A stretch of DNA of 64,000 bases from Nipponacmea schrenckii (Eukaryota > Mollusca > Gastropoda > Lottiidae). Shown in pieces: positions 1 to 11,330 of this stretch. The stretch spans positions 38,489,106 through 38,553,105 of the forward strand of contig JAUJPP010000005.1 of NCBI GenBank assembly GCA_030562195.1, written 5' to 3'. The notes beneath the pieces were generated by a model. That model had not been told where the DNA came from. It ran no database searches and saw only the letters and a program-made list of their open reading frames with translations. A program made the position numbers and the translations under genes. Position 1 is the stretch's first letter. The number at the start of each line of letters is the position of its first letter.

Positions 1-859
1 GTCAAGGCAGATGAATGACCATACAATGGGTGACGTTTCAAACTTTATTCAAACAAAGACAATTAATATCACTATATAGCAATCAGAGTAACAAAATAAC
101 ATCTCGCAATATTTCAATATAGATTACAATAATTTACCATTGTCTAATGCCGTCTTAAATAACATTAACACAAATATAAAAAGAAGTATTATAGATATGC
201 AATATACAAAATACATACGCAGAAAGTACTCATGCCATAGAGAGTCATTGTTATCCAGACCCACGTTACTTCCGATTATAAGTTTCTTTGTCCAGAAAGC
301 TGAATATGATGTATCATTTAAACTATTGAATCATTTAATATATATATTCATTGATTAAGCTACTGCCGCCTTCTTCCCTTTTCGTTCTCAATTGTATAAT
401 TGTTTTTGTACCTATAGGTTTATGACCTGAGTAGTGAAAAAATATTATATTGTATTATACGTACCCAGAAAATTATAATAACTGAGAAATACGGTGAAAA
501 AACACACACAACTATAAATATCAATACTCTCAATAAAATCTAATTGTTTTGCTCTATTAATGTACAGTAATTAAAGTACTTTAACTACGAAGGCGATCAA
601 CACACTGAACCTGCATAAACTGAAATTAAACAATATGCAGTTACTTTGAAACTCAAACTAGCTGCCATGACACTTTACTTTACGGTATTAGACAAGTAAA
701 TAGACAAGTCATCAATTCAACTCATTTCATAATAAACAATTTCCAGATATACAAACGGACAATTGATATGGGTATCAACACTTTCATTTCCGAGATGTGG
801 GAAAATATATGGTCTGATAGGTTGATCGGAAGGAATATCACCAAATAAGTTACTAGTAT
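1..859. other. Non-coding left edge
   Basis: I see no convincing coding sequence here. The one open frame (140-358, plus) starts with a non-ATG codon and has no recognisable motif. On the minus strand a canonical AATAAA sits at 44-49. It could be the poly(A) signal of a minus-strand transcript entering from the right, possibly the sushi-domain gene ending at 2815, which has no AATAAA between its stop codon and the minisatellite. Confidence 0.4.
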
Positions 860-2750
860 TAAGTCACAGTTTTCAAGGTTTGTGAAGGGTAGACACAGTT
901 TGCTTGGTTGTATCAGGGCAGACACAGTTTGCCGGGATGTTTAAGGGTAGACACAGTTTGTTAGGTTGTTGAAGGTAAGACATAGTTTGCCTGGTTGTAG
1001 AATGGTAGTCACGGTTTGCCAGGTTGTAGAAGGGTAGACACAGTCTGTCAGGTTGTTGAATTGTAGTCACGGTTTGCTAGGTTGTTGAAGGGTAGACACA
1101 GTCTGCCAGGTTGTTGAATGGTAGTCACGGTTTGCTAGGTTGTTGGAGGGTAGACACAGTTTTCTATTTTGTTGAAGGTAAGACATAGTTTGCTATGTTT
1201 GTTAAAGGGTAGACACAGTTTGCTAGGTTGTTGAATGGTAGTCACGGTTTGCCAGCTTGTAAAAGGGTAGACACAGTTGAATGGTAGTCACGGTTTGCTA
1301 GTTTGTTGAAGGGTAGACACAGTCTGCCAGGTTGTTGAATGATAGTCACGGTTTGCCAGGTTGTAGAAGGGTAGACACAGTTTTCTAGGTTGGTGAAGGT
1401 CAGACACATTTTGATAGGTCGTTGAAGCTTAGACACAGTTTGTAGGTTGTTGAAGGGTAGACACAGTTTGCTAGGTTGTAGAAGGGTAGACACAGTTTCC
1501 TACGTTGTTGAAGGATATATACAGTAAGCTAGCTTGCTAAAGGGTAAACGCAGTTTGCTAGGTTGTTGAAGGATATACACAGTTTGCTAGGTTGTTGAAG
1601 GGATGGCACAGTGTGCGGCTAGGTTGTAAAAGGGTGGACACACTTTGCTAGGTTGTTGAAGGGCAAACACAGTTTTCAACGTTGCTGAAGGGGGGACACA
1701 GTTTGCTAGGTTGCTGAAGGGAGGACACCGTTAGCTAGGTTGGTGAAGGGAGGACGCAGTTTTCTAGGTTGGTGAAGGGTGGACACAGTTTGCTAGGTTG
1801 TAGAAGGGTAGACGCAGTTTGGTGGATTGTTGAAGAGTAGTCACGGTTTGCCAGGTTGTTGATGGGTAGACACAGTTTGCTAGGTTGGTGAAGGGAGGAC
1901 ACGGTTAGCTAGGTTCTTGAAGGGTAGATTCAGTTTGCCAGGTTGTTGAAGAGTAGACACAGCAGACACAGTTTGCTAGGTTGTTGAAGGGTAGACACAG
2001 TTTGCTAGTTTGTTGAAGGGTAGACACAACTTTTCTAGGTTGTTGAAGGGAGGACACGGTTTGCTAATTTGTTGAAGGGTAGACACAGTTTGCTGGATTG
2101 CTAAAAGGTAGCTACGGTTTGCTAGGTTGTTGAAGGGTAGATACAGTTTGCTAGGTTTTTGAAGGGGAGTCACTGTTTGCTTGATTTTTGAAGGGTTCAC
2201 ACAATTTGCTAGGTTGTAGAAGGGTAGATACATTTTGCTAAGTTGTTGAAGGTTAGACACAGTTTGCTAGTTGGTGAAGGGTAGACACAGTTTGCTAGGT
2301 TGTTGAAAGTAGACACAATTTAATAGGTTGTTGAAGGGTAGACACAGTTTGCTAGGTTGGTGAAGGGTAGATGCAGTTTGCTTGGTTTGTGAATGGTAGT
2401 CACGACTTGCTAGATTGATGAAGGGTAGACACAGTTTGCTATGTTAGTAAAGGGTGGACACAGTTTCCTAGGTTGTTAAAGGGTAGACACACCTTGCTAG
2501 GTTGTTGAAGGGTAAACACGGTTTGTTAGGTTGGTGAAGGGTAGACACAGTTTGCTAGATTGTTGAAGGTTAGACACAGTTTGCTATGTCGTTGAAAGTT
2601 TTACACAGTCTGTCCGGTTGTTGAAGGATAGACACAGTTTGCTAGGTTGTTAAAGGGTATACACAGTTTGCTAGGTTGTTGAAGGGTAGACACAGTTTGC
2701 TAGGTTGTTGAAAGATGTACACAGTCTGTCAGGTTGTTAAAGGGGAGATA
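860..2750. repeat. 29-bp minisatellite, ~65 copies
   Basis: A head-to-tail array with core tagacacagtttgctagg followed by ttgttgaag, period 29 bp, with point variants and occasional indels. The best-conserved parts are the GACACAGTTTGCTAGG core and the TTGTTGAAGGG junction. Because 29 is not a multiple of 3, several minus-strand open frames cross the array; they are by-products of the repeat. It begins about 65 bases beyond the stop codon of the minus-strand sushi gene. Confidence 0.97.
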
Positions 2751-2814
2751 ATTTTATCATAGAGTACAACATAGAAATGCTCTGACGTTTAATTCAATAA
2801 TGACATTCATTGTT

Positions 2815-5375
2815 TTAGAATCGACAACCTCTGCCCAGGATATTATCCATAAATCTAGATTCCAACTTTAATGAATCAAGATCATTGGTGCTGAGTAGGA
2901 TACACTTGATTGTTCGATCGAACAACAGTAGCTTACAGGCATCATTAGCGTCACAGGCACTGATACAAGAATTGAGACTTGGTAGAACCGAAACTTCGAT
3001 GACTGGTCGAGGGAATAGTAAGCAAGTGTCAAGTTTTCTCTGAATTGCAAAGGCGCAGTCAGTTTCATTATTACATCTTTCTGGACAATTGGTTGCTGGA
3101 TCTATTACCACTACTTCTCGTGTTTCTAATACTATGTTAGTGTTCTTCAAGGCAATGCACTCTAAAATCAAATATAGAGAAGGATTTACAATCTATACAG
3201 ATAAGATGAGAAATGAATGAATGAAGTTTTACTTCCTACACGTCTGCGCCTTATGTGGGAATAAAAGGTGGGGTGTGTAATCAGGGAGTTTTGCCAGAAG
3301 AGTGAGGAGGAGTCTAACTCATTGAGCTACCACTGCTCCCAGATGAGTTACGATTAACAGCGCTTATTAAATAATCCGCAACCACAACAAAATATCACTC
3401 CCTTTTATAATTGAATAATATATTAGTGCATATAAGTTACCTCTGAAATGTGTATATTGTTGAAAGTTCAATTATTTTAGTATCTCTGAAGAGGCTGAAA
3501 GCTTGCTCGGATATTATATTTATATATGAATTGAACGTCGATTAAATGAGAACTTGTTCCCTCGATAATGGATTAGGTGTTTTAAACTAAGAGGATAATT
3601 AAAAGAGTTCTGCCAAAAACTGAAGCAAAACATACACGAAATTGTATCATCACCTTGTGGTACAAAGAGAAAATCTCTCTAAAATGCTTTTCTTAAATAT
3701 ATTTTTACCTTTACATTCCGCACTGACATCCCATATTCCGTCTCCGTTACATACCACATTTCCCATGCCTGTAAATCCCTCATTACATGTAAATGGATAT
3801 TTTTCACCAATACTTCTGGAAACGATTGCAGCACTTAGAGTTCCATTGTTTATAACTGGATCATCTTCACATAATATTTCTGTCAAATAAAAAGTGAATT
3901 ATGTCAAGGTCACATTTGGAGCAACTTAGAAACTGAATAAAGTTTAGTAAATACGTGGACTTTTAACAAAACGATTGTGTATAGCGAAACTTACAAGTGG
4001 ACCTTGAATTAATAATTGGGGGATTGGTGCACACGTTATAAAAAGAAGGTTTGAAATGAGACCGCTGTGTACCATAAAAACTGTGTTCATTATTCTTGTG
4101 CTACCTACCCCTAAATGTCGCTTAAGGATTATTTAACTGTGTAGAAGGTTCACACCTCCATAAACAATACTCTCTCACTATAGGTTACGCCTAAATACTT
4201 GCGCCTGTGTGTTCGTAACATCACTTTACCGTAATGTTACAACCCAAAATTCCTAATAAAGGAATTATTTTTGGGCAATAAAAAGTACATATCATTTTTT
4301 CAAGAAATGAAATATGGGCATAGGTAAAGTGAGTTGAGTTCAGAACTATCAATATTCATACACAACTAGTAATATTAAAGGGATAATAGGCGTTAGAATA
4401 CACTCGTCCTACGGCTTATATTTGTGTTTAATATTGACTATTATTTAAATAAGTATGCATCCCACACTTTACCAAATTTTAAAAAGCCACAATAAAAATA
4501 TATTCGGAATTTAAAAAAAAAGTGAGCCAGCGACGATGAAGTTGAATTTTCGGACTGTGCTGGTTTTATACTATTTTAATATTTCTATGATTATATTCCG
4601 AGTAGACAGATCTAGATGAAGTCAAAGAAACGAACAGACCGATATTCATGTAATTTAATCGTCTTTATGCGTATGGCTTCACTGAAAAATGCATTTCTAT
4701 TTTCTTACCTTCACAGTTGACCTGAGGAGTCCAAAATCGACCTTTGAGGCAGTTTGCCGATGCTGTTAATCTAAACCCAGTATTACATTTATATTCTATA
4801 TCATTCCTTTTATTTTCTATCACCTGTCCATTACTTAGAGAAGGTATGGTTTTACCACATAGACGCCATTCTGTATAAAGATAAAATACGTATAAAGCCA
4901 TTATTATTTTTTTTGCAGATCGTATATCATTAATTGTTCGAAGAGTATATTAAAATCCGAAGAAAATGTGTTCGTTTACTTATCTAAAAGTTTTAATTCA
5001 ACAAGTCAACAATTTTGATTTTGACAGATGAAATAGGCCTACTGCCGAAAGTTTCAGAAGCAATTTAGTGCAATTAGAAGACATCTAGGTTATTGATACT
5101 CTACTAGAAAATACCTTGTGGGATTATGGATATAGATGGAAAGTAGAAGAAGCGAATGAGGAACTTTTCGCCTTTTCTACAGTATATTGTATCGATAAAC
5201 GAACTACATATAATTTACATTATATACACAATTCAATTTTTAAAGAATTTCCCCATTAAACACAAACAAAATAAATAAAGTATGAAATCTTACTTTTGGA
5301 TCTATCAGCTGATGTTTCAGAGATAGCTAGGAAAGCTAGAACAACCAGTATAATTTGTCGTTGTGCCATCGTCAT
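2815..5375 (-). CDS. Secreted protein with two sushi domains and a duplicated cysteine module
   Basis: A complete four-exon gene. Coding exons are 5294-5375, 4709-4870, 3709-3879 and 2815-3161, all with GT-AG introns in phase 1. They total 762 nt and encode 253 aa. Residues 1-23 form a signal peptide (hydrophobic IILVVLAFLAIS). Sushi/CCP domain 1 spans C32-C80 (C32, C56, C68, C80, W74) and domain 2 spans C85-C137 (C85, C113, C125, C137, W131), one domain per symmetric phase-1 exon, as is usual for CCP modules. The last exon encodes residues 139-253, which contain the same pattern twice: C-x3-C-x5-C-x10-C (164-185 and 204-225), framed by C140 and C251. This resembles PAN/apple half-modules, but I cannot assign it. 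CCP proteins usually bind other proteins or carbohydrates outside the cell, so an immune-type or matrix role is inference. Start: ATG at 5375, with another in-frame ATG two codons later. No transmembrane segment or GPI signal is seen. Confidence 0.88.
3205..3345 (-). mobile_element. tRNA-derived SINE-like fragment
   Basis: On the minus strand it starts with a tRNA-like head (GGTAGCTCAATGAGTTAGAC, resembling a Pol III A box) at about 3335 and ends with a short (ATTC)n tail near 3210-3222. It lies in the third intron of the sushi gene in the same orientation. The central part (ACACACCCC...) resembles the SINE-like copy at 43.65-43.9 kb. A clear B box was not identified. Confidence 0.45.
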
Positions 5376-5441
5376 AGTTAACCTATCTACTTGTGATAGA
5401 ATCAGCCAAGTTGATGAATAGTTCTGTTTAAATTTGACCAG

Positions 5442-5449
5442 TTTATATA
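5442..5449 (-). promoter_or_regulatory. TATA box of the sushi-domain gene
   Basis: The minus strand reads TATATAAA, 67 bases upstream of the start codon at 5375. Transcription would start about 30 bases downstream, near 5410-5418, giving a 5' UTR of roughly 35-45 nt with no upstream ATG. This supports exon 1 as the true first exon. Confidence 0.65.
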
Positions 5450-5559
5450 CCTAAATTTCTTAATTACAATACTCCGTTTTAATTGAAAGTTAATTGGTAG
5501 CAAGAAAGTTAATTTATTTCTGTAATATTTGTCTAATTAATGTCCAGACTGTCGTCAAG

Positions 5560-6483
5560 GTAGGTGATTCTCTGATGTATATTAATCCTTATTGCCGAAT
5601 GAGTCGAGTGAAGTTGGTTCGTTTTTAACGAATAACGAATAACGAACAAACTTCAAATGTTGTTCGTTATTCCTTTTTAACGACAAACGAAAAACTAAAA
5701 AAAATAACAAACAAGAGCCGTCAATATGGCGAAATATGACCTTTAAAAGTTTTGACTATTACTGAAAATTTCAACGGGAAATAAAGGAAAAGCAAAATCG
5801 AAATTCAAAAATCCCTTTTGCGAAATCGATTGATGTTTGCAGAAACCCGAAAATTAGGCAAATTTAATTTAAACCTGAGACTGAATTTTTAGTTTTACAA
5901 AAGTTACACATATCAAAATGGCGGCTGATCCGTTACTTCCGGTTCGGATTTTTCAAATTTAACATCATTAAATGAACAATTCTAGCTAATTGCAAAAGAC
6001 ATTTTTCAAATATTTTCAAAATTCCGGAAGTGAAAATTTCAACTTTAAGAGCAAATAACATTAAAACCGGAAGTTATATCAAAATTTTGAAAATTAATTA
6101 TAGTTCACAATCCAAATGTCTATATATCTGTAAATTTTCAGATCGATCGAAATAAAAATGTAGAAGTTGAAAAAACGCAAAAATTAAAAAAGTCAGCAAC
6201 AAATTTCAAAATTTTGAAAGTTTGAAAGCGCTATCTTTTTAACAAAGATTAAAAGTAATAAAAAAAAAAAAAAACGCAATCCACATTGATTAAAAACTAG
6301 CTTCGCAAATGAGAAAAAACCTAAAGTTAGTCATACCGTCGTACGTCATTTCCGGTTGGACAAAATGGCGTGAAAACACATTCACCTGATTTAGTCTCGC
6401 TGCATTGAAGAGAGAAATGTTAACAGTTTATATGTCACACTTGTAGTTTGGGCTGAGGACTCTGACCAGAATTCGAAAAAAAA
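5560..6483. repeat. Dispersed AT-rich repeat, copy A
   Basis: It opens with an imperfect palindrome (5611-5658) made of GTTCGTTAT/ATAACGAAC blocks flanked by GAAGTT/AACTTC. It continues with a segment (about 5715-5900) nearly identical to 22405-22585, including GGCGAAATATGACC and TTTGCAGAAACCCGAAAATT. It also carries the ACCGGAAGT and AAAATGGCG words that recur at 16.6-17.5, 22.3 and 50.1-50.8 kb. No coding capacity is seen, so it is probably a non-autonomous transposon family. Confidence 0.75.
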
Positions 6484-6735
6484 AGTCCAAATACGCAATG
6501 ATTTACTTTAACCTCAATGATTACAATGATTTTCTTTGACCATAATGATTACAATAATTTACTTTGACCATAATGATTACAATAATTTGCTTTGACCATA
6601 ATGTTTACAATGATTTACTTTGATCACGACGATTATTTTGACCACAATGATTACTTTGAATTACTTTGACCAAACGATTACTTTGATTTACTTCGATCAC
6701 GACGATTATTTTGACCATAATAACTACAATGATAA
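6484..6735. repeat. 28-bp minisatellite
   Basis: About nine imperfect copies of a 28-bp unit built from TTTACTTTGACCATAATGAT and TACAATAA. The first copies are the most regular and the last ones are shortened. Confidence 0.85.
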
Positions 6736-6974
6736 GAAAATGTCCCTTAAACGCGTGTCAGAAAAGACAAACGAGCTGTAAACCAAGATAACTTAAGGCA
6801 TTGTGGACATTTAGAAGCCAGGTTATGAATCACCATTGTAGTTGCTTTAGATTAGAAGAAAAGATCTGACCAATAACATGATCACGGGGGACCGATATTG
6901 TGGTATAATAATAAGTAGGACTATTACGATATAGAATTCTATACTGAGGAAACAAATGATCATCGGAGGATTAC

Positions 6975-8833
6975 ATTATGACTTCATTATCTGGCCCCCT
7001 AAATAGCCCAATAAGTGACAACGAAATTTTGAAATGTATAGACAATCAAGAACGATAAAGCATTCGGAACGGATGAGATACTTAATGAATATATCAAAAG
7101 TACAAAAACAACAATGCTACCAGTATACCATCTGCTATTTAACCTAGTTTTAGACAGTGGCATCGTACCAACAACTTGGTCAACTGGCATTATAAACCCA
7201 TTTACAAGAAGAAAGGAAGTAAGTCCGAAGTCCGTGGTATTACTCTCTTAAGTTGTCTTGGCAAACTGTTTACAAGTATTCTCAACAAACGTTTAACAGA
7301 ATACACAGAATCAGAGCATATAATAGGACCAGAACAAGCTGGATTCAGGAAATACTACTCAACACTAGACCACATATATACTCTCAAGTGCCTAATAGAC
7401 ATATTCCTGAAGAACAATAAACGTCTCTATGCCTGTTTTGTAGATTATCGCCGGGCCTTCGACGGAATTCCTAGACTTAAGCTCTGGCAACAAATATTGG
7501 AAGCTGATGTTAAGGGTAAAGTGTTCAATGTCATATATAACTTGTATGAAAATGCAAAATCTAAAGTAAGGTATTGTAACACTGTATCGGAAACGTTTGA
7601 ATGCTCCCTAGGAGTTCGCCAGGGAGAGAATTTGTCACCATTACTTTTCTCAATATACTTAAGAGATCTATCAAGTTTTATTGTGAATTATTACTCTGGT
7701 TTAACTATTAAGGAATCTGACACTGAAAATGTCGGTTGCTTTTTGAAATTATTTGTATTACTATATGCTGACGATACAATACTGCTTGCTTAATCATGTG
7801 AACAATTACAATTAGCTTTAAACGGTATGGCAGAATATTGTAGATCAAGAGAACTTTTAATTAATTGTACCAATACTACTATACAGTTGCGAAGTCTGGG
7901 GATGCAGCGACATTATTAAATTAGAACGCTTACAACTGAAGTATTGTAAATATCTCTTACATGTTAAAAAATCAACGCCAAATGCCATGATCTATGGAGA
8001 ACTAGGCATACTACAACTATCTGTTACTATTAAGAACCGTATGGTTTTGTACTGGTATAACCTTATCAAAAGCCCAGTAAAAAAACTAGGTACAACCTTC
8101 CTTAATATTCAAATGCATGATAATACAAATAAAAATGTAACATGGATAGAAACTGTAAAATCAATCCTGTATGATATTGGTCTTAATTATATCTGGGACA
8201 ATAAAGCTGAAGGTATTAATAAACATTGGCTAAAACAAACACTGAAATACAAACTTAAAGACCAATTTATCCAGGACTGGTTCCAAACAATAGAATCCAG
8301 TAGTAAATGTATAAATTATCGTATATTTAAGAACTGTTTTCAATTTGAAGATTACTTGATAAGTTTACCAACAAATCTTAGAGTGAATTACACAAAATTT
8401 AGATGTCGTAGTAGCAATTTAATATCCAAAAGATCATAGACTATGTCATCTGTGTGACCTGAATGAAATAGGTGACGAATTTCATTATATTTTTATATGC
8501 CCTCATTTTAAAACTGAAAGAGATATTACTTACATCACGCATCTACAGTTAAGATGAATAGTATTTTCAATAGTAGAGGAATTGAAAGGCAGAATTTGTG
8601 CAAATTAATTAAGGTGATCATGGATACTCTAAAATGACAAATTTCGAGCAAAATCAAATAGTCCACTATGTATTCTTCTAGTGTATTATATTATATATCA
8701 ATCCATGTACATATTGTTTATATTATTCTATGTATTGTACTTCCTAAATGTCCATTTGTAATAATCTACTTCTATGTCTCAATATGAGATGGAAATAAAG
8801 ATATTATTTAATTATTATGACTTCATTATCTGG
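6975..8833 (+). mobile_element. 5'-truncated non-LTR retrotransposon with 20-bp target-site duplication
   Basis: The 20-bp sequence attatgacttcattatctgg occurs perfectly at 6975-6994 and 8814-8833 and brackets the element (6995-8813). The body starts abruptly inside the reverse-transcriptase coding region and ends in an AATAAAG-containing A/T-rich tail, as expected for 5'-truncated target-primed insertion. The perfect duplication implies a fairly recent insertion, yet the coding frame is already broken. It lies immediately beside, or partly within, the ~102-bp tandem repeat that starts at 8840. Confidence 0.93.
6996..8560 (+). pseudogene. LINE ORF2 remnant (reverse transcriptase and C-terminal part)
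   Basis: Frame pieces joined only by homology encode a LINE polymerase. At 7004-7190 is the region before the RT core. At 7176-7793 is the RT core with GITLLSCLGKLF, EQAGFRKYYSTLDHIY, ACFVDYRRAFDGI, GVRQGENLSPLLFSIYL and the catalytic YADD, followed by a stop. At 7880-8439 is the C-terminal region (CEVWG, YGELGILQL). Then, in another frame, comes a CHLC...GDEFHYIFICPH zinc-binding-like end at about 8440-8510. At least two frameshifts and a stop are present. The segment normally lying between the RT palm and the CEVWG motif is missing around 7870-7880, an internal deletion of roughly a hundred codons by comparison with the family layout. The clade is uncertain (Jockey/CR1 supergroup-like). Confidence 0.88.
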
Positions 8834-8839
8834 GGAAAT

Positions 8840-9300
8840 ATCAGATTTACTTCATCATCGATATAAGTCCTTATGTTCTGACAATACAAATACATGTACA
8901 GACGGATGGTATTTAAGTTCGTAGTCGATAGAAGTGGGGAAACGGATTTACTTCATACTCGAATATAGGTCTTTACGTTCTGACAATATAAATACATGTA
9001 CAGACGGATGGTATTAAAGTTCGTTTTCCCCATAGAAGGGGGGAAAAACGGATTTACTTCATACTCGAATATAGGTCTTTACGTTCTGACAATATAAATA
9101 CATGTACAGACGGATGGTATTAAAGTTCGTATTCCATAGAAGTGGGGAAACGGATTTACTTCATAATCGAATATAGGTCTTTACGTTCTGACAATATAAA
9201 TACATGTACAGACGGATGGTATTAAAGTTCGTATTCCATAGAAGTGGGGAAACGGATTTACTTCATAATTGAATATAGGTCTTTATGTTCTGATGATAAA
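8840..9300. repeat. ~102-bp tandem repeat, 4-5 copies
   Basis: Each unit contains CGGATTTACTTCATACTCGA, TACATGTACAGACGGATGG and CCATAGAAGTGGGGAAA. Internal copies are nearly identical; the first (8848-8945) and last are more diverged. No coding content. Confidence 0.93.
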
Positions 9301-9889
9301 AGAAATAAACGGAAGATAAAGACGAACCGAGTCACCGGGATTCATTTAAATTGATCAAATCAAAGAGGTAGACATGAATGAGTCTACTAGCCATATCTAT
9401 ACACGTGTATCCGTAATAAGTCATAAATAAAACCCATCATTCACCTTGCCAGTAATTAAAATCCGCGTTGTTTAAAATATTCAGGTAAAAAAATCGACTA
9501 AACGAATACTTAAGTTGTTTATATTGAAGGTTTTTTTTTTATCAATTACATTTATGACCCATTGTACAAAAGATTTACTTTGCAATTTTGTAAGCTTTCC
9601 AATTTATCATTTTGTCGTAAACAATGTAAGACGTATCGTACATTCGGTTTTCAACGTCGTATTGTAGATTCTACCTCGTTACATGTTTTGACATATTTTC
9701 TGTATGTTGGGTTACCTCCGTCGAAATTGGTTTTTTTTTAACCGTAAAGTGATCTAGATTGTAGAACAAAGAATGCTTTAACTAAATAACAACCCAATTT
9801 GAAAAATATTTATACTAATATACATATACAATTTACATAATACAACTTTCATATACAGTTTTAACTATGACATGTTTATCTTCCTTTAC
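9301..9889. other. No feature identified
   Basis: AT-rich sequence with poly-T runs. I see no gene, recognisable element or strong repeat. Confidence 0.4.
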
Positions 9890-11314
9890 ACAGTGACACT
9901 GCCAGCCGGGAAAAAACCAAAGATGAATGCCGTACATCTATGGAAACCTGTGTCCGACCTTATGCAATAGTCACCTCAGAAGCTATACTCGGACGTATAT
10001 AGAAATGCATAGTGATGTCACAGCGCATAAGGATTTATTCCCAATGTATACATTTACAAGATAGCATGCGAAGCCCTTTTGTAACTAGTCAAAGTGCAAT
10101 CTCACACTCAGCCCTACGGTACCTGTTTGATTTGTTGGCCAACAAATCTCGTTCATAGAAACCTAACAAAACGGGGCCTAATCACCCTAACACAAACAAA
10201 GTTAGTCCCTAACAGCCCTACCACGACCCTAACCAAAACTCCACGTGAACCCTACTCACATCCTAACCTTAACAAACCTAACAACCACCAACACAATGGA
10301 GTGTGAGATTACTGTAGTCAAAAAAGGGGGTGAACATGGTTATACATGCAGATGATAATTACAAATAAATCTTTAATTACCACAACATCATAATATGCAA
10401 AGGATTCTGCTCTGGTGTCTGGTAGCATAGCGTAGATGGTGGCTTGAATCCGGTAGAACCAGCTGAATCCTGAAATTCAGCTCAATGTCATAGTTAACAG
10501 TATTATTGAAATACATGTATATGAAACAGACACAAACACAAGACGAATCTAGTGAAAACCTATGTCTGATCTAATGAAATGGTCACATCTGAAACGTAGT
10601 GAATATATATATACACAATATATATTAGATAGTCTAACAATGGGACAAAAATATGGATACAGCAGCTGACATCTCTATACTCTTCTTCATCTCCTCTCTA
10701 TCTCTTCTCTGGAAAAAAAGTCAGCCCCCAACATCTCAAACAGATATAACTAAAAATATCCGGGAGGATATTTTTTAAATTTTGAACCTGGCTTAGCCCC
10801 AGACCTGAACCTCTCTCGTCCCTAACGGGTCCCTAACAGTCCCTACTTATTAATTAGAATAATGACGGAAATCAAATTATCTTGTTGCTGGCCAGCAACC
10901 CTTAAAAAAATTTTATCACGTCCACCCTAACAGGACCCCTTAGGAAACCTAACACAAACCTAACTCGTAAGAGATACAAGTGTGGGAGGCTGAAAGGTTT
11001 TTGCTACATCTGAGCTATTAAAGTATGAAGTATACCCATAAAAGACGAGGTGGACTGGACCTCCTCTAGATCACACCATTTCTTCTGTCGTTTTCACCAT
11101 TAAATCCTTCCACCATAGAACATCAATTTCCAATTTTTTTTTGTACCTAGGAATAGAAGCAAAGGGGGTCAGCACACCGTGTACCCAGTAGGTAAAATTT
11201 TGGGGACAGAATCAAAAACCCTAAGATCGAAACGACAAGCAAAAAGGGAAACCTGCAAACAAAATTGTAATTAGTTTTATCTGAAAAATATATATATGAT
11301 TAGTTACAATGGAT

Positions 11315-11330
11315 GGGGGGGGGGGGGGGG
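11315..11330 (+). repeat. G16 homopolymer in tandem copy 1
   Basis: An uninterrupted run of 16 G followed by TGGGGTGGGA. The equivalent site in copy 2 (12818-12846) has 29 G. It is a likely quadruplex-forming and slippage-prone site; assembly error in the length is possible. Confidence 0.85.

Noticed and set aside
722..2260. Several minus-strand frames with repeated LCLPFNNLAN peptides
   Set aside because: Translations of the 29-bp minisatellite; not protein genes.
860..2750. CRISPR-like array
   Set aside because: Units are contiguous with no unique spacers, and the genome is eukaryotic. The same holds for the arrays at 35.7, 51.9, 52.9, 57.3 and 62.2 kb.
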